This document shows positions 6,402 through 13,759 of a DNA stretch of 20,744 bases, piece by piece. Source of the stretch: an uncultured Lachnospiraceae bacterium. Its GTDB lineage: Bacteria > Bacillota > Clostridia > Lachnospirales > Lachnospiraceae. Within the stretch, counting starts at the first letter, position 1, and the number at the start of each line of letters is the position of its first letter. The position numbers and the translations under genes were made by a program. The notes beneath the pieces are model-generated. The model searched no databases. It was not told where the DNA came from and saw only the letters and a program-made list of their open reading frames with translations. The DNA lies in contig CAJUSS010000058.1 of NCBI GenBank assembly GCA_910588895.1, forward strand, positions 1-20,744. Reading direction: 5' to 3'.

Positions 6402-8246
6402 TTACATGCCGGACCGGATGAGCAGGGTTAAGCCTGTGCAGAGCGCTGTCCCCCACAGGGTGGGGAGAAAAAAGGCGGCCAGAGCCCACTTCAGCTGCCC
6501 GGTCTCCTGCCGTATGGCAGCCAGAGTGGAGGCGCAGGGCCAGTGGAATAAGGTAAAAAGGCTTACGGACAGAGCTGTCTGCCAGGTCCAGCCATTGGCG
6601 GCAAGGAGCAGGGACAGGTCTGAAAAGGAGCTTATGGACAAGGCATCGTTCTGCCCCTGATAGAGCATGAACATGATCGGCAGCATGAGCTCATCTGCAG
6701 GCGCGCTCAACAGAAAAGCCATCAGGATGGTCCCGTCCAGCCCCAGCAGACGGCCGAAGGGATCCAAGGCGGCCGTAGAGATGGAGAGCAGGGAGGATCC
6801 CCGGATAAAGAGGTGCGCCATAGCCCACAGCAGGAGACCGGCGAAGACGGCCATAGCAGCGGCTCTCCCCAGGAACAGGCAGGTATGATCGAAGGCGGCC
6901 GGGAGGACTCTTTTCCACAGGCGGGGCCTGCGGATGGGCGGCAGCACAAGAAAGAAGACGGACGGAAAGCGGTGCAGTACGGTGTGCGTGAAGAGAAAGG
7001 TGCTGCATAAAGCCGCCGCGATGCCAAGAAGGAGGAGACCAGATAGAAAAATGGCCGAAAAAAAGAAGCTGTGATCCGGAAACAGTAAAAAACTAAAGAG
7101 CACCAGCGCGGGCATCTGCCCGCTGCAGGGAAGGAAAGAGGTGGTCAGGAGCGAGACCATCTTTTCTTTTGTCCCGGTGTATCGGGTATCGGTTGCCTGC
7201 GGAATATCCTGCGTGCTGCATCCGATCGGGCGAGAAGGCATACCCGGCTGGATGGACCGGCACCTCCAGATCCCTGCCTGGCGGCAGCAGAAGCCCATGG
7301 ACATGGCCAGACATTGCTGCCCGCAGCCGCCGCAGCGCGAAAAGAGCTTATCGGCAGAGAAAGCGGCTCTGGGGAGCAGTCCGGTCTCCTCCAGGAAAAA
7401 GAACAGGGGAAGACAGAGCGCAAGAGGCGGCAGCATCACAAAGAGCACACAGATCAAAGGCGACAGGACCCCATACACCAAGATATCCATAAGCCAGGAC
7501 GGGATGTGGAAAACATCCTCCAAAAAGAAAGAGCCGGTGGATAAAGGTCCTAAAAGCCAGTCCAGTGAGCCCTTCAATGGCCCAAAAAGAAGAGACAGGC
7601 CAGCCAGGACAGGCATGGTCATGAGAAAGAAGAGCAGGGCCAGAAAACAGCTTCCTAAGACAGGACTGGTGAGGAGATGGTCCATCTTATCCTCTAAAGG
7701 GCCGTAGGCTGCTTTTGTGTGATGCGTAGTCTCTTCCGCCAGCTTTTTTGGAAAAAAATCCAGGAGGTCATAGGAAAAACGACGTTTATTGGCATAGGCG
7801 ATGGCGGCTTTTAGGTCGTCCCTTTCCGAGGGCGCGAGGCGGTCCAGTGGCAGCACCGGGATCTGCAGGACATCCTCCAAAAGGTCGTAGTCGATCCAGA
7901 TCCCCTCCTCCTGTGCATCTTTACAATTACAGATGCACAGGAGGAGGGGGAGCCCTTTTTGCTTTACAGGCTCCAGACGGATGAGTTGTGCCAGATGGTC
8001 CAGGCCCTGCTCCAGGAAGAGGGCGTCACAGATGACGACCGCCGCGCTGGCATGGCCCATGAGCCAAGAAGAGACAGGCAGCTCCAATACACGATAACGC
8101 TCCTCCATATAGGTGTAAGTCCCTGCGGCAGGAGAAAAAGGCCGTTTATCTTTGGGCAGTCTTTTTTGTGCCAGCTTACGAAAGACCCATTTCCTGCTGT
8201 CGTCAGGACCGGTCAAAAGGATGGTGGTGATCTGATCTTCTTCCAT
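6402..8246 (-). CDS. FeoB-like ferrous iron transport protein with degenerate G domain
   Basis: The 614-residue protein resembles FeoB, the GTPase-linked ferrous iron transporter of the cytoplasmic membrane. The C-terminal two thirds hold many hydrophobic segments with FeoB landmarks: the core Cys region (CGGCGQQCLAMSMGF) and KEKMVSLLTTSFLPCSGQMP, matching the RER...LTNSFVPC-type stretch. The N-terminal region is laid out like a G domain but is eroded. The P-loop position reads TGPDDSRKW, where FeoB has GNPNSGKT, so Lys19 remains but the Gly and Ser/Thr are lost. The DxPG position reads ELPV. An NCKD at about residue 107 may be the G4 motif. About 20 residues seem inserted after the core Cys region. 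The ATG at 8246 is the first start after an in-frame stop, and its ribosome site is weak. No feoA is adjacent. It could transport iron without GTP control, or serve another metal. Confidence 0.78.
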   Translation of the reverse strand: MEEDQITTILLTGPDDSRKWVFRKLAQKRLPKDKRPFSPAAGTYTYMEERYRVLELPVSSWLMGHASAAVVICDALFLEQGLDHLAQLIRLEPVKQKGLPLLLCICNCKDAQEEGIWIDYDLLEDVLQIPVLPLDRLAPSERDDLKAAIAYANKRRFSYDLLDFFPKKLAEETTHHTKAAYGPLEDKMDHLLTSPVLGSCFLALLFFLMTMPVLAGLSLLFGPLKGSLDWLLGPLSTGSFFLEDVFHIPSWLMDILVYGVLSPLICVLFVMLPPLALCLPLFFFLEETGLLPRAAFSADKLFSRCGGCGQQCLAMSMGFCCRQAGIWRCRSIQPGMPSRPIGCSTQDIPQATDTRYTGTKEKMVSLLTTSFLPCSGQMPALVLFSFLLFPDHSFFFSAIFLSGLLLLGIAAALCSTFLFTHTVLHRFPSVFFLVLPPIRRPRLWKRVLPAAFDHTCLFLGRAAAMAVFAGLLLWAMAHLFIRGSSLLSISTAALDPFGRLLGLDGTILMAFLLSAPADELMLPIMFMLYQGQNDALSISSFSDLSLLLAANGWTWQTALSVSLFTLFHWPCASTLAAIRQETGQLKWALAAFFLPTLWGTALCTGLTLLIRSGM

Positions 8247-8370
8247 CGTTGTGCTCGCTTTTGGTGTTTATGAGTATCTTATGTATGGGGAGGAGGCGCA
8301 GTGCCTGGGCAGAGGAAAGGATCTTGGATCGGACAGATGTTTTTTATCAAGCCCTTTTAGGATATGCACG

Positions 8371-8404
8371 AAAAAAGACCGTGCCCGAATGTTCGGATAC
8401 GGTC
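8371..8404 (-). terminator. Rho-independent terminator of tRNA-Val
   Basis: Read on the minus strand, GACCGT and ACGGTC (8399-8404 and 8377-8382) pair around an inner CCGAA/TTCGG stem. A run of six T follows (8371-8376). It lies 8 bases beyond the tRNA 3' end and before feoB. Confidence 0.9.
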
Positions 8405-8411
8405 CTATCAC

Positions 8412-8485
8412 TGGAAGCAAGGAGGCTCGAACTCCTGACCTTTCGCGTGTGAGGCGAACGCTCATCCCAGCTGAGCTATGCTTCC
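8412..8485 (-). tRNA. tRNA-Val (anticodon CAC)
   Basis: The minus strand folds into a full cloverleaf of 74 bases. The acceptor stem is GGAAGCA/TGCTTCC with discriminator A, and the D-stem is GCTC/GAGC. The anticodon stem is TTCGC/GCGAA around the loop CTCACAC, which gives anticodon CAC for GTG valine codons. The T-stem is AGGAG/CTCCT with loop TTCGAGC. The 3' CCA is not encoded and must be added after transcription. It has its own promoter and terminator. Confidence 0.95.
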
Positions 8486-8496
8486 TTACTTGTCCT

Positions 8497-8524
8497 ATTC
8501 TACCACTTTTCTGAAAATAGTCAA
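8497..8524 (-). promoter_or_regulatory. Promoter of tRNA-Val
   Basis: On the minus strand TTGACT (8519-8524) and TAGAAT (8497-8502) are 16 bases apart, and the -10 lies 11 bases before the tRNA 5' end. Confidence 0.85.
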
Positions 8525-8542
8525 TGGGTAATTTTGTGTCTG

Positions 8543-8574
8543 TTGTATCTTTTTTTCAAATTTTATGCTATGAT
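8543..8574 (+). promoter_or_regulatory. Possible extended -10 promoter for the helicase
   Basis: TGCTATGAT at 8566-8574 is a good extended -10 element. The only -35-like hexamer is TTGTAT at 8543-8548, which is spaced too far (20 bases), so recognition would rely on the TG element. It is back to back with the tRNA-Val promoter. The ribosome site and ATG follow 45-55 bases later. Confidence 0.45.
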
Positions 8575-8629
8575 CTCATTAGGAACCTTGATCATCCATC
8601 ATTTTATCATTTGCGAACGGAGAAGTAAC

Positions 8630-10771
8630 ATGACGACAGAAGATCGATTAGCGGAGTATTATGTAAATCTGTTTTTTGGAAATGCCAATAAACGCTACCG
8701 TGGGATGACCCTCAGCGAGATGCGCAAGCGCTGCCAGAAATTGAATGGGAAGACCTTAGAGGCCGTGGCCAGAGCCAATGAGCTCAGCGATATCCATGCC
8801 ATGCTGTCCAAGGTCTGTGCCTACCTGGTGCGCAAGGAGCATACGGCACCGGAGGAGCAGCAGGAAGAGATCGGAAAGTGGACGGAGAAGATGAAAGAGT
8901 TTTGCGGGCTCCTGGCGATCCGGGATCTGTGCTTTTTACCGGACTTGGAGGAGGAGGAGCTGGAGCAGGTATTGAGGATGCAGGGGATCCGCCGCTACCT
9001 TTTGTCCAATTCTCTGGAGCGTGCGTATCAGCTGTTCTATATCCCCAAGGCGATCCAGAAGGGGATACGGGAATCCATCAAGCAGAAGCCGGAGGAGGAA
9101 TATCCGGAGGCTCGGCTGATGAAGCGGAAGTTCATCCTCCATATAGGCCCTACCAACAGCGGTAAGACCCACGATGCTTTAGAACGGCTGAAGTCCTGCA
9201 CCCACGGGGCGTATTTTGGCCCTTTGCGCCTTCTGGCGCTGGAGGTCTACGATAAATGCAACATGGAGGGCGTGCCCTGCTCCATGATCACCGGGGAGGA
9301 GACGATCCAGATGCCGGGGGCGGTCTGTCAGTCCTGCACAGTGGAGATGCTAAATGACCACGAATACTTTGATATCGTAGTGGTAGACGAGTGCCAGATG
9401 GTAGGAGATGCTTATCGGGGCCATAACTGGACCAGGGCGATCCTGGGGCTGCGGGCAGAGGAGATCCACCTGTGCATGGCGCCGGAGGCGGAATCGATCG
9501 TCACCCAGATGATCAAGCGGTGCGGGGACCAGTATCGGGTCGTCCGCCATAAAAGGAACACCCGCTTGACCGTGGAGCGAAAGTCTTATTCCATGAAGAA
9601 CGACTTGAAAAAGGGCGACGCACTGATCGTTTTTTCGAAAAAATCTGTGCTGGCACTGGCCGCCCATCTGGAGAGCCAGGGGATCCGGTGCAGTGTGATC
9701 TACGGGAGCCTGCCGCCGGCTACCCGGAGGGAGCAGGTGCGCCGTTTCCTGGAAAAGGAGACGGATATCGTGGTCAGCACAGATGCCATCGGCATGGGAC
9801 TGAACCTGCCGATCCGGAGGATCGTGTTCGTGGAGACCCAGAAGTTTGACGGTGTGGTAAAGCGGGACCTGGAGCCTGGGGAGATCAAGCAGATCGCAGG
9901 AAGAGCAGGCCGGTTCGGGCTCTACGAGGAAGGTTTTGTGGCGGCGATCGATAATATCGAGCTGATCGAGGATGGTCTGGGCCGTATGCCGATCCCTCTG
10001 ATGAAGGCTTATATCGGTTTTCCGGAGCAGCTCCTTGGTCTGCCGGCGGAGATCGACGGACTGATCAAGATATGGGCCGGTATGGAAGCGCCGGCGATCT
10101 ATCAGAAGATGGAGGTGGACGAGCTCCTCTCTCTGTACCAGAGCTTCCTCACCGTCCATGAAAAGGATATGGACACCTTTACCAAGCAGGAGGTCTACAA
10201 GCTGATCACCTGTGCGATCGACATCAATAATAAGCTGGTGGTGGATCTTTGGAAGGACTACTGCAGGGAGTACCGAGATGTACAGGAACTGGAATTCCCC
10301 TACAGCCCGGGCGGCGACCTGTACGATCTGGAGAGCTATTATAAGATGCTGGATCTGTACTTTCAATTTTCCAGGAAGGTGGGGCTGCCGGTACAGGCAG
10401 AGAACCTTGTGGAGGAGCGCCATGAGACGGAGGCGGAGATCAGCCGGATCTTAAAGATGGAGTGCTCCAGCTATTCCAGAAAATGTACGATCTGTAAGCG
10501 GGAGCTTCCCTGGGACCACAGCTTTTCTATCTGTCAGCGGTGTTTTGAGCGGGGCAAGAGCGAGAGCCGGGGACATGGAAGATCCTCGCGGCCCGGCCTT
10601 ATCCGTTCTGGAGGAGGCCGGACAGGCAGCAGCCGTTTTGGAGGAGAGCACAGAGGCAGCGGCCGCTCGAGCAGGAGGCGTTCTGGCTCCGGTCGTTTAG
10701 AGAACGCATCAGGCCCTGCTCCTCTGAGCCGGGGTGGTCATTTCCAGCAGAGCGGTCAGACGGGAGCTTGA
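8630..10771 (+). CDS. SUV3-like superfamily 2 RNA helicase with zinc finger and Arg/Gly/Ser tail
   Basis: The 713-residue protein closely follows SUV3/SUPV3L1, the RNA helicase of the mitochondrial degradosome that is also found in some bacteria. Motif I is GPTNSGKT at residues 173-180, followed by the family-typical GAYFGPLRLLALEVYDK and VPCSMITGEE. Motif II is DECQ at 253-256 with MVGDAYRGHNWTRAILGL after it. SVIYGSLPPATRREQ and STDAIGMGLNLPIRRIVF mark the second RecA domain, and motif VI is QIAGRAGRFG at 421. A C4 zinc finger has C619, C622, C635 and C638. Residues from about 640 on are Ser/Arg/Gly-rich, probably RNA-binding. The ATG at 8630 is chosen because GGAGAAG lies just upstream. 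The frame opens back to 8534 without a ribosome site. A role in RNA turnover is inferred from the family. Its 3' end overlaps feoA on the other strand. Confidence 0.9.
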   Translation: MTTEDRLAEYYVNLFFGNANKRYRGMTLSEMRKRCQKLNGKTLEAVARANELSDIHAMLSKVCAYLVRKEHTAPEEQQEEIGKWTEKMKEFCGLLAIRDLCFLPDLEEEELEQVLRMQGIRRYLLSNSLERAYQLFYIPKAIQKGIRESIKQKPEEEYPEARLMKRKFILHIGPTNSGKTHDALERLKSCTHGAYFGPLRLLALEVYDKCNMEGVPCSMITGEETIQMPGAVCQSCTVEMLNDHEYFDIVVVDECQMVGDAYRGHNWTRAILGLRAEEIHLCMAPEAESIVTQMIKRCGDQYRVVRHKRNTRLTVERKSYSMKNDLKKGDALIVFSKKSVLALAAHLESQGIRCSVIYGSLPPATRREQVRRFLEKETDIVVSTDAIGMGLNLPIRRIVFVETQKFDGVVKRDLEPGEIKQIAGRAGRFGLYEEGFVAAIDNIELIEDGLGRMPIPLMKAYIGFPEQLLGLPAEIDGLIKIWAGMEAPAIYQKMEVDELLSLYQSFLTVHEKDMDTFTKQEVYKLITCAIDINNKLVVDLWKDYCREYRDVQELEFPYSPGGDLYDLESYYKMLDLYFQFSRKVGLPVQAENLVEERHETEAEISRILKMECSSYSRKCTICKRELPWDHSFSICQRCFERGKSESRGHGRSSRPGLIRSGGGRTGSSRFGGEHRGSGRSSRRRSGSGRLENASGPAPLSRGGHFQQSGQTGA

Positions 10772-10988
10772 CCAAGATCTTTGAGGTCTCTGGGGTGCGC
10801 AGGGCGATGACTGAGCGACGGACTATATAGACGGACATCCCTCCGTCCCGTCCTTTTTGCGCACAAGTCACCCAGCCCTTTGCAGCAAGGCCCAGAGCGT
10901 TCAGATGACATTCCAGCGCAGGCGGTAATGCCATCCAGACGATCTGGGCTTTTTGGCCCTGCTCCAGGTAGCTTAAAGGGAGCACCAT
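10599..10988 (-). CDS. feoA: FeoA-domain protein with C-terminal extension
   Basis: Residues 1-76 match the small SH3-like FeoA fold: PLSYLEQGQKAQIVWM, then LECHLNALGLAAKGWVTC and a closing IALRTPETSKILVKL. These align with the usual L..L..G..A.I, R/L..LGL..G..V and LR..EA..I.V pattern. FeoA helps the iron transporter FeoB. The frame continues for another 53 residues of low-complexity Ser/Cys/Leu/Gly sequence, read antisense to the last 173 bases of the helicase gene, so the total (129) exceeds the usual 75-85. An AAAGAGG site precedes the ATG at 10988. The FeoB-like gene is on the same strand but about 2.3 kb further on, past the helicase and tRNA-Val. FeoA assignment is fairly secure, while the tail may be an accident of a lost stop. 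Confidence 0.72.
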   Translation of the reverse strand: MVLPLSYLEQGQKAQIVWMALPPALECHLNALGLAAKGWVTCAQKGRDGGMSVYIVRRSVIALRTPETSKILVKLPSDRSAGNDHPGSEEQGLMRSLNDRSQNASCSSGRCLCALLQNGCCLSGLLQNG

Positions 10989-11093
10989 AGCTAACCTCTT
11001 TCTATTCGATAGAGTCCTTAATGACTAAGATATGAGGAAAGAGTCCAGCTCGTGCTATCGGTCCGCACAGATAACAATAGAGCAGCTTCTTTT

Positions 11094-11867
11094 TTATCCG
11101 TGCCCCTGGCGTTCATAAAAAATGGGGACCGGCGCATGGATCTGCATAGAGCGCTCTGTCACCAGGCAGTCATAGGCCAGGATGGTGACGCCGGCCTTTT
11201 GCGCCCGTTCCAGCGCGTGGCCGAACTCGGGATGGGTCTCCCAGTTGGGGCGAAAGCCCACGATCCCTTTCATCTGGATCACCAGCAGGAGAAAGCAGGG
11301 GACACCTTCCCGGGCCAGAGCTGCCAGCTCGTCCACATGCTTCACGCCCCGCTCCGTGGGGGCGTCCGGAAAAGCGGCGACGCCTCCACGCTCCAGGGTG
11401 ACCCCTTTGACTTCCATATAGCTCTGTACCCCGTCCAGCAGAAACGCCAAGTCGAACCGGGAAGCGCCGCAGGTCACCTCCCGCCGGAGCTGTGCGATCG
11501 AAGGGGGCGCGGGATCGGCCGGGCCGACGGGACTATTGGACAGATGTCTGGTCAACCCGCCGCCCTGTACCCATTCCCAGGCCGCCGCATTTGGAGCCTG
11601 GGAATCCATATTGATCAGCAAGGACTCATCTTGTGCCCCTGCATGCTGCTTATATACGCCGATCACATCATAGCAGGTCTTGCGCCCCTTCGCGGCAGCT
11701 TCCGGGTGGTGTTCCAGGACCAGCCGGGCCCCCGGCACCAGAAGCTCTCTGCAGCGCCCTGTATTTTTTACATGGCACACCTCCTCCCGGCCGTCGATCC
11801 GCACATGGGCGATGAAGCGGTTGGGGCGGGAGAGGAAGATCCCCTGTAGGGTATGCTGGTAATCCAT
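11094..11867 (-). CDS. sfsA: DNA/RNA nuclease SfsA
   Basis: SfsA family protein, first described as a sugar fermentation stimulator and now considered a nuclease with a PD-(D/E)XK fold. The N-terminal OB-like part has GIFLSRPNRFIAHV and CHVKNTGRCRELL. The catalytic part has SRFDLAFLL, then YMEVKGVTLERGGVAAFPDA and TERGVKHVDEL, all highly conserved. I start it at 11867 (MDYQHTLQGIFL, 257 residues) because AAGGAGG lies at 11879-11885 and a good promoter lies between this ATG and the longer reading from 11969. The family also normally starts here. It sits upstream of feoA on the same strand with a 105-base gap and may be cotranscribed. Confidence 0.93.
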   Translation of the reverse strand: MDYQHTLQGIFLSRPNRFIAHVRIDGREEVCHVKNTGRCRELLVPGARLVLEHHPEAAAKGRKTCYDVIGVYKQHAGAQDESLLINMDSQAPNAAAWEWVQGGGLTRHLSNSPVGPADPAPPSIAQLRREVTCGASRFDLAFLLDGVQSYMEVKGVTLERGGVAAFPDAPTERGVKHVDELAALAREGVPCFLLLVIQMKGIVGFRPNWETHPEFGHALERAQKAGVTILAYDCLVTERSMQIHAPVPIFYERQGHG

Positions 11868-11915
11868 GATAAGATAAGCCTCCTTTTTTGCGGGTCTGTC
11901 AAACCATATGAGCTT

Positions 11916-11944
11916 ACTATACATCCCTGCAGGGTAGGGGTCAA
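11916..11944 (-). promoter_or_regulatory. Promoter of sfsA
   Basis: On the minus strand TTGACC (11939-11944) and TATAGT (11916-11921) are separated by 17 bases. Transcription would begin near 11909, about 40 bases before the ATG at 11867. This excludes the longer start at 11969. Confidence 0.78.
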
Positions 11945-11958
11945 TCCCCACTTTTTTG

Positions 11959-11987
11959 TTGCGCGCCATTTTAAAGTATGCTAAACT
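11959..11987 (+). promoter_or_regulatory. Possible promoter of thrC
   Basis: TTGCGC (11959-11964) and TAAACT (11982-11987) are 17 bases apart, with a TG one base before the -10 (TGCTAAACT). It is divergent from the sfsA promoter. The leader to thrC would be about 85 bases. No T-box motif or threonine/isoleucine leader peptide was seen in it. Confidence 0.4.
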
Positions 11988-12078
11988 CTACCTGTATCGA
12001 CCCAGATACATGTACACGTTCATTGCTTTACGAGCGATGTTTTTCAAATAGAATGGATACAGAGAAAAGGAGCATACC

Positions 12079-13566
12079 ATGGAATTATCCTATCAGAGCA
12101 CGAGAGGCGGACAGGCAAACGTCACGGCGTCCCAGGCGATCCTCCAGGGATTGGCTGCGGACGGAGGCTTGTTCATGCCCACCCAGATCCCGAAGCTGGA
12201 TATCGCATTAGAAACGCTGGCTTCTATGACCTACCAGGAGACTGCTTATGAGGTGATGAAGCTCTTCCTCACCGACTATACGGAGGAAGAACTAAAGAGC
12301 TGCATTAAGAGAGCTTACGACAGCAAATTTGATACAGAAGAGATCGCGCCTTTGGCAAAGGCCGCAGGCGCTTACTATCTGGAGCTGTTCCACGGGAGCA
12401 CGATCGCATTTAAGGATATGGCCTTATCCATCCTGCCCCACCTGATGACTACGGCGGCAAAGAAGAACCATGTGGATAAGGAGATCGTCATCCTGACCGC
12501 CACCTCCGGCGATACAGGGAAGGCCGCCATGGCCGGGTTTGCCGATGTGCCGGGGACCAGGATCATCGTGTTCTATCCCAAGGACGGGGTCAGTAAGATC
12601 CAGGAGCTGCAGATGCGTACCCAGAAGGGGGACAATACCTGTGTAGTGGCGATCCACGGCAATTTCGACGATGCCCAGACCGGCGTGAAGAAGCTCTTCG
12701 GCGACGTGCGTTTTACCAGCGGACTCGCGGAAAAAGGTTTTCAGTTCTCCTCCGCCAACTCGATCAACATCGGCCGTCTGGTGCCACAGGTGGTATACTA
12801 TGTGTATGCTTATGTGAAACTGCTGGAGAATGAGGAGATCCAAAAGGGCGAAAAGATCAATGTGGTGGTCCCCACCGGAAACTTTGGGAACATCCTGGCC
12901 GCTTATCTTGCCAAGGAGATGGGGATCCCGATCGATAAACTGATCTGCGCCTCCAATGAAAATAAAGTCTTATACGACTTTTTCGCCACCGGCACCTACG
13001 ACCGGAACCGGGAGTTCATCCTGACCAGCTCCCCCTCCATGGATATCCTGATCTCCAGCAACCTAGAGCGCCTGATCTATCTGAGCGCGGGCTGCGATGC
13101 GGAAAAGAACAAGGAGCTGATGGCCCAGCTGGGAGAAAAGGGCGTCTACACGGTCACCCAAAAGATGCGGGAGGCCATGGCAGACATCAAAGGCGGATCT
13201 GCCAGCCAGAAGGAGGATGCCGATGAGATCAGCCGCGTCTTTAAAGGCGCCGGCTATCTGATGGACACCCACACAGGTGTGGCCTCCGCCGTTTATCAGA
13301 AATATGTGGCAGAGACCGGCGACCCTACCAAAGCGGTGATCGCCTCCACCGCCAGCCCCTATAAATTCGCCCACAGCGTCATGGAGGCCATCGCCGGCAG
13401 CCAGGAAGGCAAGGAGGAGTTTGCCCTGATCGACGAGATGAGCGCGCTCTCCGGCCTTCCCGTGCCCAATGCCGTGGAGGAGATCCGCCACGCCCCGATC
13501 CGCCATAGCCGGGAATGCGATGTGGAGGACATGGAAGCAGAGGTACGGGATATCCTGGGACTATAG
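12079..13566 (+). CDS. thrC: Threonine synthase
   Basis: PLP enzyme that converts O-phosphohomoserine to threonine, the last step of threonine synthesis, in the cytoplasm. The 495-residue length fits the longer class of threonine synthases. The start YQSTRGG and ADGGLFMPTQIP are characteristic. HGSTIAFKDMALS holds the PLP lysine at residue 112, LTATSGDTGKAAM the phosphate-binding loop, VVPTGNFGN a further cofactor-contact stretch, and ASTASPYKFAHSV the C-terminal motif. AAGGAG at 12067-12072 precedes the ATG by 6 bases. It appears to be monocistronic. No other threonine pathway gene (hom, thrB) is next to it, and no clear terminator follows. Confidence 0.96.
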   Translation: MELSYQSTRGGQANVTASQAILQGLAADGGLFMPTQIPKLDIALETLASMTYQETAYEVMKLFLTDYTEEELKSCIKRAYDSKFDTEEIAPLAKAAGAYYLELFHGSTIAFKDMALSILPHLMTTAAKKNHVDKEIVILTATSGDTGKAAMAGFADVPGTRIIVFYPKDGVSKIQELQMRTQKGDNTCVVAIHGNFDDAQTGVKKLFGDVRFTSGLAEKGFQFSSANSINIGRLVPQVVYYVYAYVKLLENEEIQKGEKINVVVPTGNFGNILAAYLAKEMGIPIDKLICASNENKVLYDFFATGTYDRNREFILTSSPSMDILISSNLERLIYLSAGCDAEKNKELMAQLGEKGVYTVTQKMREAMADIKGGSASQKEDADEISRVFKGAGYLMDTHTGVASAVYQKYVAETGDPTKAVIASTASPYKFAHSVMEAIAGSQEGKEEFALIDEMSALSGLPVPNAVEEIRHAPIRHSRECDVEDMEAEVRDILGL

Positions 13567-13670
13567 GGCATTGAGGTCACTGCGCGTACGCCTTTACCGG
13601 AGCGGGCTTTTGCTGACCTGTGGATAGTGATCTTGATGAGAGGATATTTTCCGCAAAAGGGAATTTCTAC

Positions 13671-13699
13671 TTTTAATTTCTTTTCAAATAAGCTATAAT
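13671..13699 (+). promoter_or_regulatory. Promoter of the aldolase gene
   Basis: A perfect TATAAT lies at 13694-13699. The hexamer 17 bases upstream (TTTTAA, 13671-13676) is a weak -35 in an AT-rich stretch. The start codon is 60 bases downstream. Confidence 0.65.
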
Positions 13700-13759
13700 G
13701 GACCCTAAGGGACATTTAAGCTGGAAAGCAGCAATAAATCATTTACAGGAGGTAGCAAC

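Noticed and set aside
8412..8485. tRNA-Val as an integration (att) site
   Set aside because: No direct repeat of the tRNA 3' end, integrase or element-type genes were found nearby.
9350..10423. 357-codon minus-strand frame inside the helicase gene
   Set aside because: It is histidine/leucine-rich with no family match and lies fully antisense to conserved helicase motifs.
11868..11969. 34-residue N-terminal extension of SfsA
   Set aside because: It has no family match and contains the sfsA promoter. The AAGGAGG site is correct for 11867.
11970..12078. T-box or leader peptide before threonine synthase
   Set aside because: There is no T-box GGGTGGNACCGCG-like motif, no Thr/Ile-rich small frame and no terminator in the short leader.
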